NCBI GenBank assembly: GCA_019914945.1
Contig: CM034103.1
Span: 15,528,785-15,592,784, forward strand
Direction: 5' to 3'
Source of the DNA: Typha latifolia
Taxonomy: Eukaryota; Streptophyta; Magnoliopsida; Poales; Typhaceae
Length of the DNA stretch: 64,000 nucleotides
Every line of letters begins with the position of its first letter. Within the stretch, counting starts at the first letter, position 1. The translations under genes were made by a program, and so were the position numbers. Below, piece after piece: positions 29,382 through 41,792 of the stretch. The notes beneath the pieces were generated by a model that was not told where the DNA came from, made no database searches, and saw nothing but the letters and a program-made list of their open reading frames with translations.

Positions 29382-32300
29382 GTGAGTACCTCTTTGGCGG
29401 CCGGAGGTTTGGATCTTTTGTTTTCTCTCCTCGCGTGCTTTAATTTGATGTATTCGTCCTTTCTCATGGGGAATTATGATTGGTTCTACATCTATTTCGA
29501 TCTCCATGCATCCGTATCGGAATCTCGTTTGGTTTCAAGAGATTTGATTTACTTGAGTACGAGTCTATGACTACGCAATTCTCTTAGCTGTATGCTTACT
29601 TTGTTTTTCGTTTTTAGATTTTCAATAATTTTTAGTATTGATTCTTCTCTCTAAAAGTGGCGAAACTGCGAGTGCGAGTTTGTTTGAATTGACATCGATG
29701 TTCCAGTCCGTTCTTAGTTTCCATTTAATCTATTGTTTCGCGCTTCAGTTAGTACCTTAAGATTTTGATCGTCTTTTACCTTTCGAATTTTTATCTTCTT
29801 TCGCTTTTGATATAGAAATCTTAGACTATGAGTTTTCTGTTTTTTAATATTGGTCCTCTTGGAAGAGATCTATCTGTTAGAATTAATTTGGATTTAGAAG
29901 GTAATTTCGAATTGATGGACCAAAAGGGAATTCTTTTAAGACGTGATATAACTTTGGCGAAACTGGAATCAATCAATAGGATTCGGCCTACTGCTAATTG
30001 GATTTGCTGTCGTTCGAGCAAATTTGGCGTTACTCGATCTATTTGTTTGTTTCCCTTACTAGTTTCCTCGTAAACAGTGCAAATGGTAGATACATCATAC
30101 ATGTGTGCTCTATAGTAATTCTTGCCTCCAGAATAGTAAGGAAGCCGCTTCCTTAACTGCTTGGCTGTCATTTCCTGCCATGAGTTGAACCGATTCAATG
30201 TTACTTGGGATTGCACCTTTCTATTACCGGTTCCTTTGAGCAGTAGAAATCTCCTTCTTGTGGTTCTCCTGCGGCAACCGAGCTCCTTGTGGTTTTGGGT
30301 GGCTTCCCCACTCTTATCTTTTTCATTGGTGCGTTCTGTTAGTTTGTTATGTTCTTTTTTCCCCTCGGTCTCTCTAGCATTCTATCCGCATCATTCATTT
30401 CATATATTACCCCTTTGATGATTATATATGAGATTTGGGCTTGATTTGGTACTTCTTATTCTTGTCTGGGTTGTTTTGTGGATTTTTCAATGTTTTCATT
30501 CTGCATCTAAACCTTGTCCGTTTTGATTGTTTCTTTTTTTTTTTTTTTTTTTTTTTGGCATAGAATTACGGTTTAAGTCTTATAGCTTGTTTTTGCTGTG
30601 GCATCAGTTGGCCTAAAACCATGTGCATTTATTTTCTTCTTTTTCTTTCCATTTGTTTTGTTGAATATTGTATCACTTGTTGTAAGATCCTCTTCTTCTT
30701 ACTTGTTTTTGTGGTTGGTGGCTGACCAATCTACTAGAAATGCCATAAATATAGTAATTCTTATACTTTATTGATATGCTATTTTAAGATTTTTAAAGTT
30801 TTTACCTGTTACCTTTGATCTGTATTGTTCTGTCTCTGAACCTTCACATGCTTGTATAGCTGTCGTGGAGTTTCTGAATATATGTGACCGATAGTTGTAA
30901 CCATGTGCAGAACTTCTTGTTCAATATTATTGGATGTACTGGAAAATCTTAACTAATAAGCAATCGGGAAACAAATTTTATTCCTAGCTAAAAGCAGGAA
31001 CAAGTGAAGTTAGAAAAGAATGTCAGGTGGTACAAAGAAGAACTTGATCTGCTTTCTGTGTGTTTTCAGTTCTATCTTCAGTAATCTTGCAGTCTTCTCC
31101 CATTTTAGAGTTTACCCAATATGGACCTTCTGCCTTTCTTAAGCTTCTGGCTTTACTGAGAACATGAAAGGGATACTATAGCAAAGTCAACGAAACCACA
31201 TAAAGAAGCATCTGCCGCCTTCCTAAGAGAAATGATATTCCCGGCAGTTCTCACTTACTTTTATAACTGCAAAGAATAGTCTTGCTGAATTTAGCGTCCA
31301 GTTTGCAAAGAAAAAAGCCTAATAAAGTATCTACTGAATTGTCTTTACATTAGTTTGAACATTAGATATTATGTGTGTTAATTTTATCATTAATCTTGCT
31401 TTGCCACATACTGCTGCAAATTGCAGCTTCCAGTTTAATGTCAGATGGTTGAACATTATATTAGAGTAATTCAAGCAAATAGTTCTAATTTTATCAAGCT
31501 CCTTGCTTAGTTTGATAAAGACCGTTTTTGGTTGTTGAAGGTATGATGTATCTTAGTTGTTGAAGATGAATGCGAACTGTCAAGTAAAATGTTGCTGGCA
31601 AACTCTCTTGAGATTTATAGATTGTTTGAGAGATTTTTTTGTCTGTTCTTTTTTCCTTCAGTTTTGGTTTTTCTCCTTGACATTTAATGGTTCAAATGTC
31701 ATACTATTACTTATTATTCTTCTTTTTAAGCTGTTCTCTTAAACTAAGTTTAATTGAGTATTTGTGCTTCCTATTGACATGGGCTGTTGTTTAAGGCAAT
31801 GAAAGGATCAGCACCTTGAGATAATTTTTCTGCAAGTTGCTAAAAACATTCAATGTTTCTTGTTATTATGCTTGAATCTTGATAGGCATTCAGAATGGCC
31901 ATGTAATTCTATAGAGGCAAAAGGCATATGCACTTGTTCTTTGGTAGCTCATTATATTGTTGTGCCTATTCTTATGTTTTTCAAGTACACATAATACTTG
32001 GTATATTGTCCAGAAAAAGGTTCGTGAAACATCTATTTGGTTTACTCTGCCATCTTTACAGTCTTGCAGACTTAGTTGGCATAGTATTATTTATTTTAGC
32101 TCTTTGATTATTGGCAACTTGGCAATCAATCTTGTTGTTGATAGGAATATATGACTCAATTGGAATGCTTTGCCTTGAAGGGGCAATTTATCATTGTGAA
32201 TGCATTGATATTATTTCAAAGATATCCTTTATGTGTATCGCTTGCCAACAAATTTTGTATCTAGTCACTGAGACTTCTTTGTTGGAGTTAATGTCATAGT

Positions 32301-32687
32301 TAGATTTCTTATCTATCTAGGTAAATAGATCAATTATACTAGCTACACATGATCAACATTTTTAAATATCCATTTTTTTTCTTTAGTTATTGTGGTGCCT
32401 TGTTTTATCTTGGTGGCCCTTATAGCGGCACTCTTTCCCTGTACTGAGAACTAATATGCTAAAGCTACAAAGATGTGTGCAGCCTTTGCTTGGTTTGTTA
32501 TGCTTTGATAACTAATACTGGAGTAGTGTTGATTAATGCTGCAGTAGCCCAACCACGTTATTTTGCAGTTGCTGTATTTATCAACAATATCAGTATTTAT
32601 TTCCTTTCAGACTCGAAGTCGATACTAAGATATTTTTTGGTTTCTGCATCACTCGTTCTAATTTTTCCTTGAATTGCTCTTCAGCAG
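29382..32687 (+). other. Probable long leader intron of the WRKY19-like gene
   Basis: A leader-like exon (about 29230-29381, containing AAACCCTAG and a CT-rich tract) ends in CCAAG followed by GTGAGTACC. The coding exon is preceded by acceptors at 32684, 32687 and 32699. The interior is T-rich with a 20-plus T run near 30534-30556, typical of plant introns, and no gene in it is convincing. Which acceptor is used is not known. Confidence 0.5.
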
Positions 32688-32785
32688 GAGTTGCTTCAGG
32701 TTGGATGATATCAGTCAGTTAATCAGGAGAAGTTGTAGCTTGACTTCCATCTTACTCAGATTTGTCCTATATCAAGATTTTTGAA

Positions 32786-32842
32786 ATGGATCGCCGTGAT
32801 ACATCGGGATTTGTTAGTGGAGGTTGCAACATGTGCTCCTAG
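32786..32842 (+). promoter_or_regulatory. Upstream ORF (18 codons) in the WRKY19-like leader
   Basis: ATG at 32786 to TAG at 32840-32842 encodes MDRRDTSGFVSGGCNMCS and ends 105 bp before the main start codon, so it should be read first on the mature mRNA if the leader splices as proposed. It could dampen translation of the main frame. Confidence 0.5.
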
Positions 32843-32947
32843 TGCTTCTAACATATTTTATTGTCATTAACTTGTGAGTCCTGGAAGTCAGGCAATCTGG
32901 TTCTTTTCGATTAAGATTTGGTTGATATAGGTGGTCTTTTTCTTCTC

Positions 32948-34933
32948 ATGGATATGAGTACTCAAAATCTGGGCTTTCTTGGCAATATTAACATTCCAAA
33001 TACTTTTGGTCATTGGAGCAAAGTTCTACCGGGAGCTGAATCTAGCGCAGACATTGCACGGCGACTTGACTCGCCTGTCCATTCCAGTCTATATAGTTCC
33101 AACTCAAATGAAACAAAGATGAAGTTGAGTGACACCAATGGAACTGATGGTTCAGAGTACCCCTCACTCTCCCTGGGCTTAGGGCAGTCACCTTGCTCCT
33201 CTGACAAAAGCAATCTGAGCTCGAGTACTGCTTGCTTCAATTCTCCAGTGAAAGTAACTAATGAGGAGTCATCTGTGGATCTAGGATTGGGTTTTCAACT
33301 TCATCTTGGCAATGTGAATACATATAGTGCAAAGATGCCCTCTGGTGATGTTCACCGGCTGTCCAATACTGGACCCTACTTTGACCTTGAGTTGAGCCTA
33401 TCAACTGGGCCATCTGAATCTGTTGTTACCAATGTTACTCCTGCCTCAGACCTTTATCAGAATCTCTTAGAGACTGTTCCAGCCATTGATGAAGAGGGAT
33501 CAGAATCATCTTGCTGGGCATTTGCAAATCATTTTGCACAATATGCTACAGACACAAGTAGTGTGTTATCTTATCAGAAGATTCCTGTCAATGCTGATGC
33601 AGCTGCAATCTTTGAAGAACTCCCATCAACCATGATAAAAACTGTGAAAAGCCCAGTTGCCTGTACTTCCGGGATTACTAACTGCCAACAACGCAAAATT
33701 ATTTCTAAGAATTGTCAGTTCCCAGGATGTGATAAAGGTGCAAGGGGTGCTTCTGGACGATGCATAGCGCATGGTGGAGGAAGAAGGTGCCAGAGACCTG
33801 GCTGTAGCAGGGGAGCTGAAGGAAGGACCATTTATTGCAAAGCCCATGGTGGTGGCAGGAGGTGCGAGTACCTTGGCTGTACAAAGAGCGCAGAAGGCCG
33901 CACTGACCACTGCATAGCTCATGGTGGTGGCCGCCGCTGCACTCATGAAGGCTGCACCAGAGCTGCAAGGGGAAAATCTGGTTTATGTATCAGGCATGGA
34001 GGTGGCAAGAGGTGCAAGAGGGAGAATTGCACAAAGAGTGCAGAAGGCTTCTCGGGTCTCTGCATCTCTCATGGAGGTGGCAGGCGCTGCCAATTCCCAG
34101 AATGTTCGAAGGGTGCACAAGGAAGCACAATTTTCTGCAAGGCACATGGTGGAGGGAAAAGGTGCACATTTCTGGGATGTACCAAAGGGGCAGAAGGGAG
34201 CACTGCATTTTGTAAGGGACATGGTGGAGGGAAGCGCTGCTCGTACCAGGGTGGTGGTGTGTGCCCAAAGAGCGTCCACGGCGGGACCCAATTCTGTGTT
34301 GCACACGGTGGTGGGAAGAGGTGTGCTTTTACTGGGTGCACTCGAAGTGCTAGAGGCCGAACAGATTGCTGCGTCCGTCACGGCGGTGGCAAGCGATGCC
34401 AGTACGATAAATGTGATAAGAGTGCTCAGGGGAGCACTGACTTTTGTAAAGCACACGGAGGTGGCAAGCGCTGCTCATGGGGCCATCCAGGTTCCAACAT
34501 AGGTAAGGGTGACCGACCTTGTGATAGGCTTTCCCGGAGCAAAACTGGTCTCTGTGTTGAACATGGTGCACTAGTAGAAGACCGTTGTGTCCATGGTGGT
34601 GGCTTGTTGGGACCTCTGGCCGGCCAGTTCCTGAATACCGTTATTCCTCAGAGTATGAAAGAGATCACAATTGATGGAGAGACACTTGTAAAAACGAGTA
34701 ATGAAGGGGAGGGATTTTTGGGCTGTGCTGCTTTCAGTACCAAAAGGATTGCCCATCCTCCTATTAACCTCCAGTATGGCTCGGGTTCTATTCCGGAAGG
34801 AAGGGTTCGAGGTGGAAATCTGATGGCATTTCTGTCTGGCAATGCAACCTTTCCAAGCAACACTGGAAGCCAACAGGATGCCAGTACCTCGGAGCATGGT
34901 GCGTCGCTGAACATCTTGCACAACTGGATGTAA
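32948..34933 (+). CDS. WRKY19-like zinc-finger-repeat protein (no WRKY domain)
   Basis: Single coding exon, 661 aa. The open frame extends upstream only through TTG, so the first ATG (32948, MDMSTQNLGF) is used; a second lies at 32954. Residues 256-508 hold ten tandem Cys/His units of the form C-x4-C-x10-C-x2-H-GGG-(K/R)-R (unit 8 is three residues longer), then a degenerate eleventh (CSWGHPGS to CVEHG). This is the plant family often labelled 'WRKY transcription factor 19' or 'loricrin-like'; the WRKYGQK motif is absent. The N-terminal part has two LxLxL repression (EAR-like) motifs, LSLGL (74-78) and DLELSL (146-151). The Cys/His spacing implies zinc binding. The role is probably nuclear and regulatory, but the molecular function is not established from sequence. 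Confidence 0.9.
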   Translation: MDMSTQNLGFLGNINIPNTFGHWSKVLPGAESSADIARRLDSPVHSSLYSSNSNETKMKLSDTNGTDGSEYPSLSLGLGQSPCSSDKSNLSSSTACFNSPVKVTNEESSVDLGLGFQLHLGNVNTYSAKMPSGDVHRLSNTGPYFDLELSLSTGPSESVVTNVTPASDLYQNLLETVPAIDEEGSESSCWAFANHFAQYATDTSSVLSYQKIPVNADAAAIFEELPSTMIKTVKSPVACTSGITNCQQRKIISKNCQFPGCDKGARGASGRCIAHGGGRRCQRPGCSRGAEGRTIYCKAHGGGRRCEYLGCTKSAEGRTDHCIAHGGGRRCTHEGCTRAARGKSGLCIRHGGGKRCKRENCTKSAEGFSGLCISHGGGRRCQFPECSKGAQGSTIFCKAHGGGKRCTFLGCTKGAEGSTAFCKGHGGGKRCSYQGGGVCPKSVHGGTQFCVAHGGGKRCAFTGCTRSARGRTDCCVRHGGGKRCQYDKCDKSAQGSTDFCKAHGGGKRCSWGHPGSNIGKGDRPCDRLSRSKTGLCVEHGALVEDRCVHGGGLLGPLAGQFLNTVIPQSMKEITIDGETLVKTSNEGEGFLGCAAFSTKRIAHPPINLQYGSGSIPEGRVRGGNLMAFLSGNATFPSNTGSQQDASTSEHGASLNILHNWM

Positions 34934-36237
34934 TTTGTGAGGCATGCTGCAAGCTGTTCTGAACTCTTCTTAATCTGTCTTCGGTTTTGATCTGGTTTCC
35001 CTATGCTTGACTCGATTGAGGAATTGTTGATTTCGCCTCTAAATTTAAATGCCATCTCAATGACCCCCTTGTGAAAAAAAGAAAATAAGGGGCAAGACGT
35101 TAGCTATACTATCTTGGGCATGATTGCTAGTTTTCTTCAGTTGTAAAAATACTTATATATGCTTGTCCAGTTTTGTGGTTTTTTCCTGTGAAGACAGTCT
35201 CCATTAGATATAAAATTATGGTTTGTGCAATGTGCTTTTTATATTAGTCTTGTGGTGTTATACATGAATCATTGCATGATTTTGTCTTGTAAATCTTGTT
35301 ACATACTCTTCAACAAAGCTTTGGATATGCTAACTTCACATTTGATTTTCCAATCTTATTACACTTTGGAATAAGGTGTTACCTTACCAACCTGTAACTA
35401 GGAATGGTTTCCTCAATTGCTGTCTTTTGCTGCTGCAAAATGTTATTTTGTGGTAAGTTCTGGTCAAATTGTGTAGTAAAATAAACTTGGCTTGAACTTG
35501 TTACGATTGCCACTATATTTTGGTTGCTCTATTCTCTCTAACTTGCTACCAGCTTATTGGAGCTCATGAACTTTTTTCTTGCCATTTTGCTTGTTTATAT
35601 TGTGAGGCCTGCATCATGTCATGCAGTTACAAATCTCTGTAGTTTAAAAGAGTGTAGATACGCAACAGTATGTCTACTTTACGAACTGTTTCCTTTGCCT
35701 CTCTCTATATATATATTGATTCAATACCAAAAAGCAAGTTCTGTGATCACTTGTCATTTGAGTTATTCTTGCATGTAATACTTTTTCATGTGTTTCGAGC
35801 TATTGTAGCCAAAAACCCAACAGCAATGTTAGTATAATGATTATGATTATCGTATTGTTGCTTCTCGATGCTGTTTCCCACAAAGGCATACTGCAACAAA
35901 ATTGTCTTAAGTCTCTAATACCTCTCATGATATTTGAAATAAAATAACAATAATTTAAATCATTGTTCTGTCTTCATAACATGCCTATCAAGGTGTGGAT
36001 ACATGGATAAATTCTGAGACCGTATGATGATACTTCAACATAGGCACACAAAATTGCCACGTAAAAGAAGTCCAGAGACTAACACAACCAAACACACAAT
36101 TATCTGGCACACTGCTGAAATCCTTATATATCCAGAAGGCCCTCTCACTTTCTGTCAGAGGGATGTTGCTGATCTCTTGCCTTTGGTTATTGCAGGTGAC
36201 AAGCATAGTGAAGGAAGCCCAGCATAGTGTTATTGCA
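34934..36237. other. Convergent 3' region between the zinc-finger gene and PKP2
   Basis: Holds both 3' UTRs and T-rich spacer. No additional gene is supported. Confidence 0.6.
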
Positions 36238-39200
36238 CTAGACCTTCCTGACCTGGATATTGTGAGTGGATTGGGACCTCCAAATGGGTTGTCTGCCACT
36301 CTGAAGAAGAGCTACCTCTTCACCTTCCTTAACCATGCCTTGCTTCTGAACAAGTATCATACAGTTCAAAGGATATTAGAGACATGTTACAAGCAATTAA
36401 GATTAATAATGCACTTGCTACAAATGATCACTGTATAGTTCTGCTTTACAGACTAAGCTCATGCCATGCAAAACATTGATGGATGAAGAAGAAACTTAAA
36501 ATGGAGTTACCACTGGCCGCTTCTTATAAGATTATATGTTATAATGGTTTAACGCTCAGAATGAACTACGCTAAAATAGTAAAATTTAAACAATATAGGC
36601 ATGAAGCAGATAAAATTACCAGCAAGCAAGATAAGGCCTCGCCAAAGGTTTTCTCAGCATCATTTGAAAATTGCATATATATGGGGCACACACCTTGGTA
36701 GAGGGCCAGCCTCTGCCTCACCCTCTCCCTACTCAATCATTTACATTTGTCAGAACATAGGCATATCTTTCACAACTAGAAAACAGTAATAGCATAACAC
36801 AGCAGATCCGTGATCTAGATATAGTAGCATCTACTTCAGAGCAAGGAATACAAGTATATAACTATAGCCACATACTCATCTGTAAAGGCAAATATGGTGC
36901 CAGAGGGCCGATAGTGGCTGAGCAGGATTGCCATAAAACCGGACCTGGTGAAAACTACAATTGATGTTCCAAGCGTGTTTGACATCATTGTCGCGTGGTA
37001 GGCAAACATTTCACTCATGTGATTCTACAGTGAAGTAACTTTAAAGTTTCAGAATTGACAGCATAAACAATGTGACAGTAATATTTATGAAGCATTGTAA
37101 TAGGGTTTCTTTGTGGAACCTTGAAAGCCTGACCAAGGTTAGAGGGTGTCTCTCCTCCAATTATAGTTGCCTCAGTCCTCAAAGATACTGTATGCATGAC
37201 CTTGACAGCTTTCAGAGGGAATCTATATGACAGACAAAATGATTAGCCATTGAAAAGAGATGGAAAAGACTAACTTCAATAATTGATGAATCAAATACTA
37301 GTACCATACCTATGATCTCTCTAATTCACAGGACAGAATGTAAAACAAAACAATTAGAGATCTCAAAAGGCAGTAATACGTGTGTCTCGCGTAAGTCTAG
37401 TGATATGTACTAGGTAACAAACACCACTGAGAAATAAGTATCTTACTTTCCATGAGCAGTTTCCCCAGAGAGCATAACTGCATCAGCACCCTCACGAACT
37501 GCAATTGCAATATCTGAGACCTCTGCACGGGTAGGAGTAGGATGAACAATCATGCTCTCCAGCATGTTTGTGGCAACAATAACAGCTTTCCCCATGCTCC
37601 TGCATATTCTAATAATCTCTTCCTACACATGACGGAAAGATCAGAAAAAGAAAAGTGATTACCAAATTCATGCTGTAGCCAGTTTAGCAGGTCTAACTGT
37701 TGTTACCAAATACCAAATTCAAATTGGTCTCTTGCATAGCAGTGTAAGTGATAAAATATCAATAAAACTGAAAGAAACAAAAAAAATCTTCTGCATAGAG
37801 GTAAAAGGAAGATCACCATTAGCGATGTTGATGATCATGATGAAATATTTATTGTCCATTGAGTGATCTTTAATAGACACAAATAGAAGAGAAAAGTAGA
37901 AAACATATGTGCTTAAAAGATAAAAACATCAAATTTATACTCGTCTTCAACTATTCTTTTCACCAGAACTAGCCTAGAATTTTTTATAATAAGTCACTGA
38001 TCTTTGGACAGGCTGGAGACCAAAGAGAGTATACCTGCAGCAGTGGGACCTCCTCAATTGGAAGCTCAGCCCCAAGGTCACCCCTAGCTACCATAGCCTA
38101 CAAAAAAAGCAGAAAGAGATGACTTGATAAGTTGATAACAGTCATTTTTACCAGCCAATACAAATTACTACACAGTAGCATATGATTATTTTCAGGGCAT
38201 GTGGAATCACGTGTTTCTCTATGCAGCATCTAGTACATGACTTATCTGCTTACCAAGCAAACTTTAGCAGCATAATATTTATGAATCAAATCAATTAGAC
38301 AGTAGATAGTAGATACTCACCCCATCAGATGCAGTAATAATAGAATGAAGATTAGGAATGGAATCCGCACTCTCAATTTTAACAATCACGTGTATATCAG
38401 CATCACAGCCTAACAAGAAAATGCAGGTATTCTTGGATGTCAACAAAGGCAGCTATGAAACAAATGTCAAAAATTACTGTATAATCTGAACATGAAACCT
38501 CCATGAGTAGTTACTTTTGAGATAATCCTTCAATTCATGGACAACTTTAGCATCTTTGACAAAAGAAACAGCATAATAATCCACTTGGTTTTCAACTCCA
38601 AATTTGATATCATCCCAGTCTTTATCTGCGAATGGAAAAGAAAATTAAATGCATTATTAAACCAGTTTATAGTTTGGGTAAAGAACAAATAAGTGACAGT
38701 AAGACCAGATTTTCAGAAATAGGAATTCAGTTGAACATGATTACGGACACTTTCTAACTGGTCCCATTTTCTTACCGGTGATGGATGGCAAGGTTGCACT
38801 CTTTCCTCGAACATTCAGATGCCGCCTGGACTTAAGTTCACCTCCATCAACAACTTCACATTTCACAGAGTCTTCAGTTTTTGACGTGACCACTAAAGAC
38901 ATCATTCCTCCTAAAAGGATATCACGAGAATTTATTTTAACACTTATCAGAACAGAAAATCTCATAGATCACACAATAATTACACAAAAGGATGTTTAGC
39001 TTTCAGGCCATAGTGAAAATTGTTACCCAAGGAGAACATGCGAGAAGCTAATTTAGTAGCATTAAGAGATAAAACACAAGTAGAGTCAAATTGAAATTAT
39101 TGTAATAGACAGTAAATATCAGCCTAATGTTTAAAGAATAACCCTTTCCTGTCAAATAGAATCGCAGAACATCTTAAGCAACAAGCCTCATCCCAGCCAT

Positions 39201-40874
39201 TTATGTGGGTCGAAGGAATACTCTATGTTTTCATCCTGCTAGTATGGGAAGAGCTAAATTGGAAGACATTGGAAACTCATTACTTCCTTAAAAGGCAACT
39301 TCCTAAGTATAATACAGTACAGACAGTCCAACTGGCTAACCTACCAATAGGTTATCAGCTCTCCATCCCGCACCACCTTTCAATGATCAGGATAAGTTCT
39401 AAAATGTATATATACACAAACATATGAATATGTACTCTTCGAAGGTACACGTAAGCTTATAGTTGCATGGTACAACTGCACTAATAGGAGATTGCATGAC
39501 AGAGAGGACATTAAATATACCATCAACAAGAAGCATGTCACCAACTTCTACATCATTCACGAAGTCATCATAGTTCACACTGACACAGGTTTCCGTCCCA
39601 ACTCCTCTTTTTATTGTGAAAGTGAACTCCTGGCCACTTGCCAACATTATTGGCTGTGGCAGGTCACCACTCCTAACCTCTGGTCCCTGTGGCATGAAAA
39701 AATAAATATGTGAAAATGAATATTCAGATAAGAAATATTGATGGATACTACATATGTGACTTCTGGTAATACATCAACATAACTACATAAGTAAAAATAT
39801 TTATCCAATTGCAAACATAATAGACTTCATAGGAAAAAAAAACCTGAGATTATTTCATATGTAATAATTAACATCAACTGAAGAAACTTCAACACAGGAC
39901 AATTACCGAAATTAGGCAAACTAATAAAACTAGACTAATATGAGAATGGGCACAGAGGAAACAGATAACTTCCGTTATGTTAAGCACCAGATGGGGTTCA
40001 CCAAAGAATAAATTTGGCATGCAATTGTTGTAAACTTTCCAGTTAGTGTTGCTGTTTCAAATACCAGACACTTGGAAGCTTCAGATCGAAATGCTAAAGT
40101 TGGACCAGTATGTGGAAAGAAACAAAATACCAACCTTGGTATCAAGCATGATTGCAATTACATTGTCCTTTGACTGAGCATTGTACTCCTTCACCAGATC
40201 AATAACTTTCTGATGAGATGCATGATCTCCATGCGACATGTTGAGCCGAGCAACATTCATGCCGGCCTCCGCAAGCTTCCATATCATCTCCTTCGTATTC
40301 GTCGAGGGGCCGATAGTGCACACGATCTTCGTTTTTCGCCTCACGTTCGGCTTGGACCACACCCCAGGAGTCGCCTCTCCAAGCTGCTGAATAGTTTTCA
40401 AATGCCGAAAGCTCTCTTCTTCCTGATGACCATCAATTACCAAGTTCCAAATAACATCCTTAAAAACAACCAAATTTACAGCAAAAAGCAAATTTCATTC
40501 GAATTTCTGGGCATCTATCCGCAAATTTTCCAAATTCAGACAACAAAACAGAAGCTTCTGTTTAAAAGGCCAAATATTTAGTAATAGAACTACACGAATG
40601 AACTAAACAGGGGAAAAGGAAGTACCTTTGAGATGTCCTCCGGAGAAACAGGAAGGACCTCAGTCTCAGCCCGAGGCCGGCTCGCTACGGCGACGACACG
40701 AGAAGAGCGAGCACTTCCTCTGCTTCTCCTCAGCTCCTTCTCTTGATAGAATCTAATCGGAAGTTTCGAGGGCTTCAAAATATCCGCATGGCTCCTCTGA
40801 GCTCCAGATCCGGAACTAGAACACAGGAGAGTGGTCGCACCGCCAATGGATCGAGCCGCCGCCACCTGAGCCAT
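36238..40874 (-). CDS. PKP2: Plastidial pyruvate kinase 2 (beta subunit)
   Basis: Twelve exons join in phase: 40626-40874, 40135-40422, 39521-39686, 38776-38910, 38515-38625, 38321-38409, 38035-38097, 37447-37622, 37120-37222, 36876-37024, 36620-36728, 36238-36345, giving 1746 nt or 581 aa, about the length of Arabidopsis PKP2. The first 60 or so residues are serine/arginine-rich, as expected of a chloroplast transit peptide. Catalytic landmarks: MLDTKGPEVRSG across exons 2/3, VKIESAD (catalytic Lys and metal-binding Glu), MVARGDLG, and [12 protein letters not shown]. The end IQVRKV matches the family. The enzyme turns phosphoenolpyruvate plus ADP into pyruvate and ATP in plastids, supplying fatty-acid synthesis, and works in a complex with the alpha subunit. 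All splice sites used are GT-AG. It is head-to-head with TIMELESS. Confidence 0.96.
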
Positions 40875-41792
40875 TGCCTAGTGAGCTTTGAGAGGATTAG
40901 AAGAGAGCGAAGAAGAGAGAGAGATTGCCGTTGAGGTAGGAGAAGGGACTATTAAGGCGAGAGACTTCGATTGTATCGAATCTTGTTGTCTCCGTCAGGT
41001 AAACCTATTCAAATTAGTATGACTTGTTAATGACAGAAATGGGTCTCACGTTGTCGCTTAATGACGAAGATGCCACTCTCCAATGCGGTGCGCCGCGGTG
41101 TATATAGAGAAGAAACGCCGACGCTCGATGGCGTATTTTGCGCATTGCCAGTGAGGTGGTTACACGGTTGTTGAGATGTTCCGATGGCATAATATATTGG
41201 GACGCAACTTGTGCTGAAACCGTTCGATCGATCTATCTGGACGGTTGGCAGATTAGATCCGATGCTTCGTAAACGCCGTAGGTGGTAGGGAGGGTCAACT
41301 TTCACGTGAGTGCGGCCCACTTGTCACGTGCTTAGATCGTGGCCGTGTTGATATTAACTCGTCCGTTCCAAATTCTTAAACCATCCTACAACTACAAGGG
41401 TTAAGGGGTCTTTATGAGGGATAACCGATCATTTGGAGGATGTTAATTTCTATGGGTAGGTAGAAACGGTCGAGATTCTCCTCTGTAAACGTGGACGGTA
41501 GATGATCCTTCCTCGCATACAAATGAACGAGAAAGGAACCAAAAACACGTGCTGAAAAAGGGAGCGCGGGAAAGTAACACGACAAGCTTAAATTGGCGGG
41601 AAGATTTACAACACTCTAAAAAACCCCGATTCGCGACCGTCCGGTTACTGTTTCTCCCTATCCTCTTCTCCTTCCCCGTTCTCGCTCGCTCTCACGCTCG
41701 CTACCCCCATTCCATTTCCAAACCCTAATCCCTGCATCTCGAAGCCACAAATACAAGAACCGTAGCCTGCGCCTTCCAATCGAGAGGAAGAA
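40875..41792. promoter_or_regulatory. Shared 918-bp divergent promoter region of PKP2 and TIMELESS
   Basis: The two start codons face away from each other across this interval. It contains several CACGTG G-box cores (about 41304, 41326, 41546) and E2F-type sites near the TIMELESS side. A GA-rich leader lies next to PKP2. Confidence 0.6.
41566..41573 (-). promoter_or_regulatory. E2F site upstream of TIMELESS
   Basis: GCGGGAAA on plus is TTTCCCGC on minus, the canonical plant E2F site, 220 bp before the TIMELESS ATG. A second E2F-like GGCGGGAA lies at 41595-41602. E2F factors drive S-phase genes, which fits TIMELESS. Confidence 0.6.

Noticed and set aside
29821..30216. 131-aa minus-strand frame in the leader intron of the zinc-finger-repeat gene
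   Set aside because: No family recognised and the DNA has intron-like T-rich composition; probably chance.
33626..34571. Several long frames on both strands rich in Cys, His or Ala
   Set aside because: All are shadows of the repetitive Cys/His array in the real 661-aa gene.
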